Part shown: one piece after another, positions 22,660 to 29,980 of the stretch
How positions within the stretch are numbered: position 1 is the first letter of the stretch
How the letters are laid out: the number at the start of each line of letters is the position of its first letter
Assembly: GCA_002472405.1 (NCBI GenBank)
Contig: DKRV01000034.1
Coordinates: 1-38,697, forward strand
Direction: 5' to 3'
Length of the DNA stretch: 38,697 nt
Origin: Clostridiales bacterium UBA7273
Lineage (GTDB): Bacteria > Bacillota > Clostridia > Oscillospirales > Oscillospiraceae
Program-made: the position numbers and the translations under genes
The notes under the pieces: model-generated
What the model saw: the letters and a program-made list of their open reading frames with translations, nothing else
Database searches by the model: none
What the model was told of the DNA's origin: nothing

Positions 22660-24250
22660 AGTCTCTGTTAAATTCTCTAAGCTCAAGTCCGGGATTTTTG
22701 GTGAGCGCCCAGTTGACGCACCATTCGGAGGTGAACAGCAACAGGTTATTTCCGCGGAAATCCTGGACCCACTTGGTATCGCTCGTGAGGTTCAGATCGT
22801 TGGGATTTATGCCCTCGTTATCTATCCAGCGCACGACCTCATACGGCATGCTGCGGCGGCGAACGTCAACGCCGTACTCGTTTTTCAGCCTGTATTCAAG
22901 CACCTCCAGCTGAAGTATGCCGACGACGCCGACTATGATCTCTTCAACTCCGGTGTAAGGCTCGTGGAATATCTGAATTGCGCCCTCCTGCGCTATCTGC
23001 ATGATGCCCTTTTCAAACTGCTTGCGCTTCATTGTGTCGATACGCTCAACGCCTGCAAAAATCTCGGGAGCGAAGGTCGGTATGCCCTCAAACTCCACCT
23101 TCATGGACTTGTCGCATATCGTGTCGCCGATCGAGAAAATGCCGGGGTCGAACACGCCGATGATGTCACCTGCGTAGGCCTCGTTTATTATCGCGCGCTC
23201 CTGCGCCATAAGCTGCTGCGGCTGCGCAAGACGGATGGACTTGCCGCCCTGAACGTGAAAATATTCCTTGTCGCGCTCAAATTTGCCCGAGCATATGCGC
23301 ATGAAGGCGATCCTGTCGCGGTGAGCCTTGTTCATGTTTGCCTGGATCTTGAAAACAAAGGCGGAGAACTTGTCGGCGAACGGATCGACGATCTCGTCGC
23401 CGGCCTTGCGCGGCAGGGGAGGCATGGTCATGTCAAGAAAGCTCTCCAAAAACGGCTCAATGCCGAAGTTGTTGAGCGCCGAGCCGAAGAACACGGGGCT
23501 GAGCTTGCCGTCGCGCACCTGATCAATGTCGAATTCATAGCCTGCGCCGTCGAGCAGCTCAACATCGTCGCACAGTGTCCTGCGCAGCTTTTCGCCGATG
23601 AGACTGTCGAGCGTTTCGGTGTCGTCAAGGCTGCATTCGATAGCCTTGATCTTGTCCTGACCGCGGTGGAATTCGCTGAAGGCGAGGATCTCGCGCTTTT
23701 CGCGGTCATAAACACCCTTGAAGTCGATGCCGCAGCCGATGGGCCAGTTCATCGGATATGTGCCGATGCCGAACTCCTGCTCCAACTCCTCCATAAGGTC
23801 ATAGGGGCTTCGCGCCTCGCGGTCAAGCTTATTTATAAAGGTGAAGATGGGGATATTGCGCATTGCGCATATCTTAAAGAGCTTTCGCGTCTGCGGCTCG
23901 ATGCCCTTTGCCGCGTCGATGACCATGACCGCGCTGTCGGCGGCCATAAGGGTGCGGTAGGTGTCCTCGGAAAAGTCCTGATGTCCAGGAGTGTCGAGGA
24001 TGTTTATGCAGTAGCCGTTATACTCAAACTGCATGACCGAGGAGCTTATAGATATTCCGCGCTGCTTTTCAAGCTCCATCCAGTCGGACACCGCGTGACG
24101 TGCCGTGGCCTTGCCCTTGACGGAGCCTGCAAGCTGTATCGCCCCACCGTAGAGCAGCAGCTTTTCGGTAAGCGTTGTTTTGCCGGCGTCAGGGTGCGAG
24201 ATGATAGCAAACGTTCTGCGCCGTTCGATTTCCTTTCTTATATCAGCCAT
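22658..24250 (-). CDS. prfC: Peptide chain release factor 3
   Basis: RF3 is the GTPase that recycles RF1/RF2 from the ribosome after termination. All G motifs are canonical: SHPDAGKTTLTEKLLLYGGAIQ-type P-loop region, QRGISISSSVM in switch I, DTPGHQDF for G3, and FINKLD for G4. The RF3-specific central and C-terminal parts (GGKSIRLAQPQQLMAQER, GILQLEVLEYRLKNEYGVDV) are complete. The 530-residue length is typical. The ATG at 24250 has a GGAGAG site upstream. Compared with the EF-G-like gene at 10.2 kb, this GTPase keeps its catalytic His, which marks the contrast. The stop codon at 22658-22660 overlaps the last T of the candidate small RNA on the other strand. Confidence 0.97.
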   Translation of the reverse strand: MADIRKEIERRRTFAIISHPDAGKTTLTEKLLLYGGAIQLAGSVKGKATARHAVSDWMELEKQRGISISSSVMQFEYNGYCINILDTPGHQDFSEDTYRTLMAADSAVMVIDAAKGIEPQTRKLFKICAMRNIPIFTFINKLDREARSPYDLMEELEQEFGIGTYPMNWPIGCGIDFKGVYDREKREILAFSEFHRGQDKIKAIECSLDDTETLDSLIGEKLRRTLCDDVELLDGAGYEFDIDQVRDGKLSPVFFGSALNNFGIEPFLESFLDMTMPPLPRKAGDEIVDPFADKFSAFVFKIQANMNKAHRDRIAFMRICSGKFERDKEYFHVQGGKSIRLAQPQQLMAQERAIINEAYAGDIIGVFDPGIFSIGDTICDKSMKVEFEGIPTFAPEIFAGVERIDTMKRKQFEKGIMQIAQEGAIQIFHEPYTGVEEIIVGVVGILQLEVLEYRLKNEYGVDVRRRSMPYEVVRWIDNEGINPNDLNLTSDTKWVQDFRGNNLLLFTSEWCVNWALTKNPGLELREFNRD

Positions 24251-24308
24251 ATATGCTTCTCTCCAAATATTTTTTCACATAGAATAACATATTATCATAT
24301 ATACGCTG

Positions 24309-24325
24309 CAAAAGCAAAGCTTTTG
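24309..24325. repeat. Short perfect hairpin upstream of prfC
   Basis: CAAAAGC (24309-24315), AAA, GCTTTTG (24319-24325). It lies between the rseC terminator and prfC. It could be a leader element or part of a promoter region; nothing specific can be claimed. Confidence 0.35.
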
Positions 24326-24333
24326 TGCATAAT

Positions 24334-24358
24334 AAAACCGGTCTTGACGACCGGTTTT
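24334..24358 (-). terminator. Terminator at the end of the rseC-like gene
   Basis: AAAACCGGTC (24334-24343) pairs with GACCGGTTTT (24349-24358) around a 5-nt loop. On the minus strand it ends in TTTTATT. The stem overlaps the stop codon. Confidence 0.85.
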
Positions 24359-24776
24359 AATCATCGTTTTCGATAACGCTCACGATTTTGGTCGGAGTGG
24401 GATCGGCGCTGTGCCGTGCGCGGCTTAAAACTATGGCGATCACTATGCCGAGTATCGCCGCGCCGAATGCGGCTGCAATGCACACCGATTCGCTCAGCGA
24501 GAGCGCCGCGGCTATGACATAGCCTAAAATGAGCATAACAAGCGGCAGAACATAGATAGCAAGCGCGCCCTTTACCACGCCCTTCGTCGGCGTTTCGATC
24601 ATAACGTGCTGGCCGCGATGCGCTCCAATTGGATTCTGCACGACGGACTTCATAAGATGCTCGTACTTGCACTCGTTGCAGCCGTTGCAGTCGCCGCCGC
24701 AAATGCCCAGACGCTCAACAACGACCTCGGCAAGCCCGTCATCACGATTCTTTGTTATAATTGCTTCCTGAAACAT
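24357..24776 (-). CDS. RseC/MucC-family membrane protein (SoxR-reducing system type)
   Basis: The 139-residue protein has an N-terminal cytosolic domain with a cysteine cluster (CGGDCNGCNECKYEHL, four Cys near residues 26-36) typical of RseC. Two membrane helices follow (GALAIYVLPLVMLILGYVIAAAL and VCIAAAFGAAILGIVIAIVL) and a short C-terminal tail. In E. coli RseC works with the Rsx complex to reduce SoxR; in anaerobic Firmicutes relatives often accompany Rnf/Rsx-type electron transport, which is not in this window. It is divergent from the [FeFe]-hydrogenase sensor with overlapping promoters, which suggests a shared redox signal (inference). Confidence 0.8.
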   Translation of the reverse strand: MFQEAIITKNRDDGLAEVVVERLGICGGDCNGCNECKYEHLMKSVVQNPIGAHRGQHVMIETPTKGVVKGALAIYVLPLVMLILGYVIAAALSLSESVCIAAAFGAAILGIVIAIVLSRARHSADPTPTKIVSVIENDD

Positions 24777-24794
24777 TGATCATCACCTTTGCAA

Positions 24795-24823
24795 ATTATA
24801 CACCTTATTATCACTTGTAGCAA
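24795..24823 (-). promoter_or_regulatory. Promoter for the rseC-like gene
   Basis: On the minus strand TTGCTA (24818-24823), 17-nt spacer, perfect TATAAT (24795-24800). Its -35 box overlaps the -35 box of the divergent hydrogenase-sensor promoter. Confidence 0.75.
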
Positions 24824-24843
24824 GTAGTGGTTTATGTTATACT
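24815..24843 (+). promoter_or_regulatory. Promoter for the hydrogenase-sensor operon
   Basis: TTGTAG (24815-24820), 17-nt spacer, TATACT (24838-24843). The -35 box shares bases 24818-24820 with the opposing rseC promoter, so both cannot easily be occupied at once. Confidence 0.65.
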
Positions 24844-24874
24844 TGCTGGTGAAGATAAACAGGAGGTGGCTGCT

Positions 24875-26551
24875 GTGCCCAGTGTGCTCAACCTTAAAAA
24901 ATCAAACTGCAAGAATTGCCACAGATGCATAAGAAAATGCCCGGTCAAGTCCATACGCTTCACGGGACATCAGGCGCATATAATAAGCGACGAGTGTATC
25001 CTGTGCGGCCAGTGCTTTGTCGTCTGTCCGCAGGAGGCAAAGGAGATCATTGACGATCGAGAGAGAGTCGGCGTGATGCTCCAGGGAAAAGCGCCCGTAA
25101 TAGCGAGCTTTGACCCGTCCTTCTATGCCTGCTGGGAGGGCTGCGGAGCAAACTCGGTTCGCAAGGCGCTCATCGAGCTTGGCTTCACCGACGCCGAGGA
25201 GACCGCCATAGGCGCGACGATAGTAAAGCGCGAATACGAGCGGCTGCTGCGCGAGGCAAAGCAGGATGTTATCATAACCTCGGCCTGCGCGTCGCTGAAC
25301 CTGCTTATCGAAAAGCATTTTCCCGATCTGCGGCAGTATCTGGCTCCCGTCGTGTCGCCGATGATAGCGCACGCGATGGATATAAAGCGCCGCATGCCGG
25401 AGGCAAAGGTAGTTTTCATCGGTCCCTGCGTCGCAAAAAAGCAGGAGTACGAGGGAACGTGCGTTGATGCGGTCCTCACGTTTGAGGAATTTGATCAGAT
25501 GCGCATATCCGCCGGCATTGAGATTGAGCACGAATTCGGCGAAAGCTTCCCCGGCAGGGCGCGCAGCTTCCCGGTCACGGGCGGCATAATAAGAAGCATG
25601 GATATACCCGACACGGGCTATCAGTGCATCGCGACAAACGGTCCGAAAAACTGCATGAATGCGCTAAACGACCTCCAAAACGGCAATATCCATAAGTGCT
25701 TTATCGAGCTTGCCATGTGCGACGGAAGCTGCATAGAAGGCCCCATTATGGAAAAGTACATAAATTCCCCGATCCGGCATATATACTCGGTCTGGAGCAA
25801 TGTCGGCAAGGAGGATTTTGACGTTCCGCAGCCGGAGCCTGAGCAGTTGAGAACGCAGTATATTGGAACTCCGGTGCATAAAAAAACTCCGAGCGAGGCC
25901 GAGATACGCGAGATATTGTCCAAGCTCGGCAAAAACACAAAGGCCGATGAGCTCAACTGCGGCTCCTGCGGCTATAATACCTGCCGCGACAAGGCTATCG
26001 CGATCTACCGCGGCACCGCCGACTACAGCATGTGTCTGCCGTTTATCATGGATAAGGCCGAGCGCTTCAGCACCAAGATACTCAACAATATGCCCAGCGG
26101 CGTTGTTGTTGTCAACGAGGATCTTGAGGTGCAGCAGCTAAACCGCACGGCCATGCGCATGCTCAATATCAGCCACGAATCCGACGTTCTGGGCGACAGC
26201 GTTGTAAGGGTGCTTGACACGGCGCCGTTTTTCACCTGCCTTGAGACGGGCAAAAGCGTAAAAAAGCTGCGCGGATATTTTTCCGATTACGAAAAGTACT
26301 TTGAGCAGACCATAGTGTACGACCGCTCGTCAAAGATACTTATCGACATCATCTCCGACGTCACCGAGGAAGAGGAAGAGTCCATGCGCCGCAAGGCCAT
26401 AAGCCAGAAAACGGCGGAGATCACCAACAACGTCATTGAAAATCAGATGCGCATCGTTCAGGAGATCGCCTCGCTCCTCGGCGAGACTACGGCCGAGACG
26501 AAGATTGCCCTGACGAGGCTGAAGGAGTCGCTGAGCCTTGAAGAAGAATAA
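24875..26551 (+). CDS. Sensory [FeFe]-hydrogenase-like protein with PAS domain (group C, HydS type)
   Basis: Two ferredoxin clusters (C12, 15, 18, 22 and C41, 44, 47, 51) precede an H-cluster domain. L1 is TSACASLN (135-142), L2 GPCVAKKQE (183-191), L3 MCDGSCIEG (281-289). The four H-cluster cysteines (138, 185, 282, 286) are kept, but the proton-shuttle cysteine of catalytic enzymes is Ala137, as in known sensory HydS proteins. Then come a CGSCGYNTC FeS motif (362-370), a PAS domain (about 400-495) and a C-terminal coiled coil. The likely role is sensing hydrogen or redox state and signalling to the adjacent phosphatase. GTG 24875 is chosen because AGGAGG (24861-24866) lies 8 nt upstream; the frame is open further left. 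The protein is 558 aa. Confidence 0.9.
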   Translation: MPSVLNLKKSNCKNCHRCIRKCPVKSIRFTGHQAHIISDECILCGQCFVVCPQEAKEIIDDRERVGVMLQGKAPVIASFDPSFYACWEGCGANSVRKALIELGFTDAEETAIGATIVKREYERLLREAKQDVIITSACASLNLLIEKHFPDLRQYLAPVVSPMIAHAMDIKRRMPEAKVVFIGPCVAKKQEYEGTCVDAVLTFEEFDQMRISAGIEIEHEFGESFPGRARSFPVTGGIIRSMDIPDTGYQCIATNGPKNCMNALNDLQNGNIHKCFIELAMCDGSCIEGPIMEKYINSPIRHIYSVWSNVGKEDFDVPQPEPEQLRTQYIGTPVHKKTPSEAEIREILSKLGKNTKADELNCGSCGYNTCRDKAIAIYRGTADYSMCLPFIMDKAERFSTKILNNMPSGVVVVNEDLEVQQLNRTAMRMLNISHESDVLGDSVVRVLDTAPFFTCLETGKSVKKLRGYFSDYEKYFEQTIVYDRSSKILIDIISDVTEEEEESMRRKAISQKTAEITNNVIENQMRIVQEIASLLGETTAETKIALTRLKESLSLEEE

Positions 26552-27707
26552 TCTTTGCAGCGAGATAGCGTATATGAGCCTTAACCACGACGGTGAGCAG
26601 CTGTGCGGCGACCACGTCGAGATCGTTGAAAACGAAAACTCGACCATTGTTGTTCTTGCCGACGGACTTGGAAGCGGAGTTAAGGCGAGTATACTCTCAA
26701 CGCTCACATCAACGATAATATCCACCATGCTTGCCGCAGGGCTTGATATCCGCGACGCTGTCGAAACCATTGCCGACACGCTGCCGATATGCTCCGAGCG
26801 GAAAACGGCTTTTTCGACCTTCACGATAATAAGGCTTGAGGATAATGCCCATGCGGACATAATCCAGTACGAAAATCCGAACGTTATACTCATCCGCAAC
26901 GGAGAGCAGTATGAGTTTCCTCTTTCGACGATGAAGATCGGCGAAAAGACGATATACCGCTCAAGCTTCGAGCTTGCCGACGGAGATATGTTCATTGCGC
27001 TCAGCGACGGCATGCTGTACGCAAGCGATAACGGTGTGCTCAACTCATCCTGGGACAGGGATGCGATAGCAAAATTCATGGAGCCGCTGAGCGAATCGGG
27101 GCTTACATCGAACGTGCTCGCAAACCTCCTGATGGAGGAGACCAACAAGCTGTATGGCGGAAAGCCCTTTGACGATGCAACGACGTGCATAGTTAAGATC
27201 CGCCAGCGCCAGACGGTCAATATAGCCATCGGGCCGCCGGAGAATATCAGCGATAACCACCGCATGATGGCGCTGTTTTTCGCAAAGGAAGGCAAGCACA
27301 TCGTCTGCGGAGGAACTACCTCGAAGATCGCCGCGGAATATCTGCACACAACGGTGCAGACGGAATACACCTCGCCCGATCCGGATATACCGCCGATATC
27401 TCATGTTCAGGGCATTGATCTTGTGACCGAGGGCATTATAACCGTTGACCGAATTCTGGCCTATTCAAAGGACTATGTGAAGGATAACCGCAGCTTTGAA
27501 AAATGGTGCTATAAGAAGGACGGCGCGTCACTTGCGGCACGCATACTTTTTGAGGATGCAACGGATATAAACATGTTCATCGGCCATGCGGCAAATCCGG
27601 CGCACGACGGACTGCCCATTAACTTCAACGTCAAAATGCAGATACTCAAGCAGCTTTCAAATAATCTGCAAAAAATGGGCAAGCGCGTGAAAATACACGA
27701 TTTTTAA
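26538..27707 (+). CDS. SpoIIE-type PP2C serine phosphatase with extra C-terminal domain
   Basis: Residues 1-222 form a PP2C/SpoIIE domain with the metal-binding aspartates in CGDHVEI (D25), ADGLGSG (41-47), ALSDGML (154-160) and FDDATTCIV (211-219). A further domain of about 165 aa (225-389, ending NNLQKMGKRVKIHDF) has no name known to me; it contains a GGTTSKIAAEYL segment. The TTG at 26538 overlaps the end of the hydrogenase-sensor gene by 14 nt, with GAAGGAG upstream, so the two are translationally coupled. Other members of this family start with a similar CxEIAYxSLNxxGExLCGD sequence, which supports the TTG. It probably dephosphorylates an anti-anti-sigma-like or other target in response to the sensor; no such target gene is nearby. 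Confidence 0.9.
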   Translation: MKKNNLCSEIAYMSLNHDGEQLCGDHVEIVENENSTIVVLADGLGSGVKASILSTLTSTIISTMLAAGLDIRDAVETIADTLPICSERKTAFSTFTIIRLEDNAHADIIQYENPNVILIRNGEQYEFPLSTMKIGEKTIYRSSFELADGDMFIALSDGMLYASDNGVLNSSWDRDAIAKFMEPLSESGLTSNVLANLLMEETNKLYGGKPFDDATTCIVKIRQRQTVNIAIGPPENISDNHRMMALFFAKEGKHIVCGGTTSKIAAEYLHTTVQTEYTSPDPDIPPISHVQGIDLVTEGIITVDRILAYSKDYVKDNRSFEKWCYKKDGASLAARILFEDATDINMFIGHAANPAHDGLPINFNVKMQILKQLSNNLQKMGKRVKIHDF

Positions 27708-27710
27708 TGT

Positions 27711-27738
27711 AAAAACGGCTCTCACAGAGAGCCGTTTT
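27711..27738. terminator. Bidirectional terminator between phosphatase gene and gluQRS
   Basis: CGGCTCTC (27716-27723) pairs with GAGAGCCG (27727-27734) around ACA, flanked by AAAAA on the left (27711-27715) and TTTT on the right (27735-27738). Confidence 0.9.
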
Positions 27739-27745
27739 GCTATAG

Positions 27746-28669
27746 CTATATGAGTATATCGGCTTTGCTGACATTTCCCCAGTCAAACTCGGAAACGAGC
27801 TCTGCGGCTGAATGCGGTGATCCGTCCGAGATTCCCAAAAGCCCGGCGATATAACCGATGATCTCATCGGGAGCGTGCGTTTTCAGAAGTGCCTCGGCTC
27901 CAAGCTCGCCGTATCGTTTTGAAAGCTTCCTGCCGTCGGCACCGACTATAAGAGGAGCGTGATAATATTTCGGCGCATCGCCGCCTAATTCGGAAATGAG
28001 CCATATCTGCCGCGCCGTTGACGAAAGCAGATCGCGACCGCGCACGACTCGCGTAACGCCCATATCCATATCGTCAAACGAAACGGCAAGCTGATATGCA
28101 TAAACACCGTCAGAGCGCTTTATAATAAAATCACCGCTGTCGGCAAGGTTTTCCGAAAATTTACCGTAATGTCCGTCGCAAAAGCTTATCGTTTTATCCG
28201 GAACTTTTATCTTCCATGCGGCCTTTCGCCCGGCTGCTTCAAGCTCACGCCGCGCCGCAAGGCTCAAATGCCGGCATTTGCAGCCCGAATCGCTGCGGTG
28301 CTCGCCGGGGTGCGGAGCGGAGGCGGCGAGCCGCTCGCTGCGGCTGCAATAGCATGGGTAGAGCAGATCCTTATGCAGAAGCAGGTCAAACACCTCATCG
28401 TATTTCTCGTTTCTTTGGCTCTGCGAGTAGCCTGCGTCCGGATATCCCTCGTCCCGGTCAAGGCCGAGCGCTTTAAGAGCGTGCATGATGCTCTGTTCGC
28501 TTTCCCTGCTGCTGCGGTCGGGGTCGAGATCTTCCATGCGGAAGATAAGTCTTCCGCCCACGCTGCGTGCATCGAGCCATGCCAAAAGAGAGGACGATAA
28601 ATTCCCGATATGCAGCTGCCCGCTCGGACTTGGTGCAAACCTGCCGGTTTGAATTGGCTGTTTATACAT
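27746..28669 (-). CDS. gluQ: Glutamyl-Q tRNA(Asp) synthetase
   Basis: GluQRS is a truncated GluRS paralogue that attaches glutamate to queuosine at position 34 of tRNA-Asp. The 307-residue protein has the catalytic Rossmann core, HIGH-like HIGN (20-23, in RFAPSPSGQLHIGNL), the zinc-site region YPCYCSR (104-110) with CKC (130-132), and KLSKRYGE for the KMSKS loop. It lacks the anticodon-binding domain of GluRS. A gene function without visible queuosine genes nearby is normal, since these are usually scattered. Start at ATG 28669 with an AGGGG-type site upstream. Confidence 0.92.
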   Translation of the reverse strand: MYKQPIQTGRFAPSPSGQLHIGNLSSSLLAWLDARSVGGRLIFRMEDLDPDRSSRESEQSIMHALKALGLDRDEGYPDAGYSQSQRNEKYDEVFDLLLHKDLLYPCYCSRSERLAASAPHPGEHRSDSGCKCRHLSLAARRELEAAGRKAAWKIKVPDKTISFCDGHYGKFSENLADSGDFIIKRSDGVYAYQLAVSFDDMDMGVTRVVRGRDLLSSTARQIWLISELGGDAPKYYHAPLIVGADGRKLSKRYGELGAEALLKTHAPDEIIGYIAGLLGISDGSPHSAAELVSEFDWGNVSKADILI

Positions 28670-28692
28670 AATTGAGCCCCTGAGTATAGTTT

Positions 28693-28719
28693 AGTACAGA
28701 CTTGGTACTTATATATAAG
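28693..28719. promoter_or_regulatory. Inverted repeats in the gluQ-tetR intergenic region, possible TetR operator
   Basis: AGTAC (28693-28697), 7 nt, GTACT (28705-28709) and an overlapping 12-bp palindrome CTTATATATAAG (28708-28719). They lie between divergent gluQ and the TetR gene, where an autoregulatory site would be expected. A -10-like TATAGT (28773-28778) precedes the TetR gene, without a good -35. Confidence 0.4.
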
Positions 28720-28827
28720 CACATTTCGACAAAAAAATAAATATTTATCTATCTTTTTTCCTGAACATGTGATATAGTAAATGCAAATAATATTGCATAC
28801 AAGATGCTATGAGAAAGAGGTAACATA

Positions 28828-29385
28828 ATGGCGAGTTCAACAAAAGAGGCATTGGGGAAAGCCCTGAAGAAAATGCTGTCGGTAAAACCTATCGACAAAA
28901 TAACCGTCAAGGACCTTGTTGAGGAGTGCGGCGTAAACCGCCAAACCTTCTATTATCATTTTGATGATGTTTATGATCTGCTCGAGTGGGTGTTTGAAGA
29001 GGATACTAACAAGGCTCTTCCGCATGAGATATACTACGATAAGTGGCGCGAAAACGTCATCGAATGGTTTCAGTATCTTCAGGATAACCGCAGCTTCGTT
29101 CTGAACATCTTCAATTCGCAGAACCGCGCGTATCTGCTGAGATACTTCAAGGGACGCCTGCACTACTGCGTTCACAGCTTTGCGGCCATCTGCGCTGAGG
29201 GTAAAAACATCGAGTGGTCAGACCTTGAGTTTGTGTGCGAGTTCTATGTCAACGCAGCCATCGGCTGGATATCGCAGTGGTTTGACATGGGCATGCCTAC
29301 GCTTGACGAGCACGACAGAGAGCGCTATATCAAGATCCTTGACGGCAGCACCGAAAACCTGCTGGCAAGATTCCAGAAAGATTGA
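28828..29385 (+). CDS. TetR/AcrR-family transcriptional regulator
   Basis: The N-terminal helix-turn-helix is plain: DKITVKDLVEECGVNRQTFYYHFDDVYDLL (residues about 23-52 hold it), followed by an all-helical ligand-binding domain. Its C-terminal pattern (FVCEFYVNAAIGWISQWFDMG) resembles the DhaS-type TetR group that is frequent in Clostridia and Lactobacillales. 185 aa, normal length. The ATG at 28828 has an AGAGG site. Its targets are unknown; divergent gluQ is unlikely to be a target by function, so autoregulation or a distant operon is more plausible. Confidence 0.92.
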   Translation: MASSTKEALGKALKKMLSVKPIDKITVKDLVEECGVNRQTFYYHFDDVYDLLEWVFEEDTNKALPHEIYYDKWRENVIEWFQYLQDNRSFVLNIFNSQNRAYLLRYFKGRLHYCVHSFAAICAEGKNIEWSDLEFVCEFYVNAAIGWISQWFDMGMPTLDEHDRERYIKILDGSTENLLARFQKD

Positions 29386-29401
29386 AATTATTATTAAATT
29401 T

Positions 29402-29429
29402 GGCCTTCCGAGCATTCGGAAGGCCTTTT
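29402..29429 (+). terminator. Terminator after the TetR gene
   Basis: GGCCTTCCGA (29402-29411) pairs with TCGGAAGGCC (29416-29425), GCAT loop, TTTT (29426-29429). Confidence 0.93.
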
Positions 29430-29433
29430 CGTG

Positions 29434-29462
29434 TTGAAAGATATATAATTTCGCGATATAAT
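29434..29462 (+). promoter_or_regulatory. Promoter for ybaK-uvrA
   Basis: TTGAAA (29434-29439), 17-nt spacer, perfect TATAAT (29457-29462), just after the previous terminator. No LexA/SOS box is evident at it. Confidence 0.85.
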
Positions 29463-29494
29463 ATTCTATTATGCACAGCGATAGGAGCGCTAAT

Positions 29495-29980
29495 ATGAAA
29501 GAGCAGAAAACCAATGTAATGCGTCTGCTTGAGCAGAAGAAAATAAAGTACACGCCGCACGAATATCCGCACGGCGACGATGCCGTTGACGGAGCAACGG
29601 TCGCCGCGATATGCGGACTTGACCCGTCGCAGGTGTTCAAGACTCTTGTTGCGCGCGGCGCGAGCAAGAGCATATATGTCTTTGATGTTCCCGTTACGGG
29701 TGAGCTTGACCTCAAAAAGGCTGCAAAGGCGGCAGGGGAGAAGTCGATAGCAATGATCCACGTCAGCGAGATCAATGCGCTCACGGGCTATATCCGCGGC
29801 GGCTGCTCGCCGATTGGCATGAAAAAGCAGTACAAGACCTTTATAGACATAAGCGCGCAGGATAAAGAAACGATAATGGTAAGCGCAGGCAAGATCGGCT
29901 ATCAGGTCGAGCTTGACCCAAACGCGCTTGCGGATATGGTGCGCGCAAAATTTGCAGATCTGGTAAGCGAGAATGAATGA
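29495..29980 (+). CDS. ybaK: Cys-tRNA(Pro)/Cys-tRNA(Cys) deacylase, YbaK/EbsC family
   Basis: YbaK hydrolyses Cys-tRNA(Pro) mischarged by ProRS. The family's YPHGDDAVDGATVAAICGL, the conserved lysine in QVFKTLVARG (substrate site), PVTGELDLKKAAKAAGEKS and GYIRGGCSPIGMKKQYKTFID are all present. 161 aa, normal. The frame is open from 29471, but ATG 29495 with a GGAG site about 9 nt upstream matches the family start (MKEQKTNVMRLL). Its last 8 nt overlap uvrA, so the genes are translationally coupled. Confidence 0.93.
   Translation: MKEQKTNVMRLLEQKKIKYTPHEYPHGDDAVDGATVAAICGLDPSQVFKTLVARGASKSIYVFDVPVTGELDLKKAAKAAGEKSIAMIHVSEINALTGYIRGGCSPIGMKKQYKTFIDISAQDKETIMVSAGKIGYQVELDPNALADMVRAKFADLVSENE

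Noticed and set aside
22523..24376. Long open frame (617 codons) on the plus strand opposite prfC, beginning at the small RNA
   Set aside because: Antisense to canonical RF3; the candidate terminator at 22641-22659 would also end the transcript early.
24875..26551. A catalytic [FeFe]-hydrogenase (HydA)
   Set aside because: The proton-shuttle cysteine is alanine and a PAS sensor domain is attached, so a sensory role fits better.
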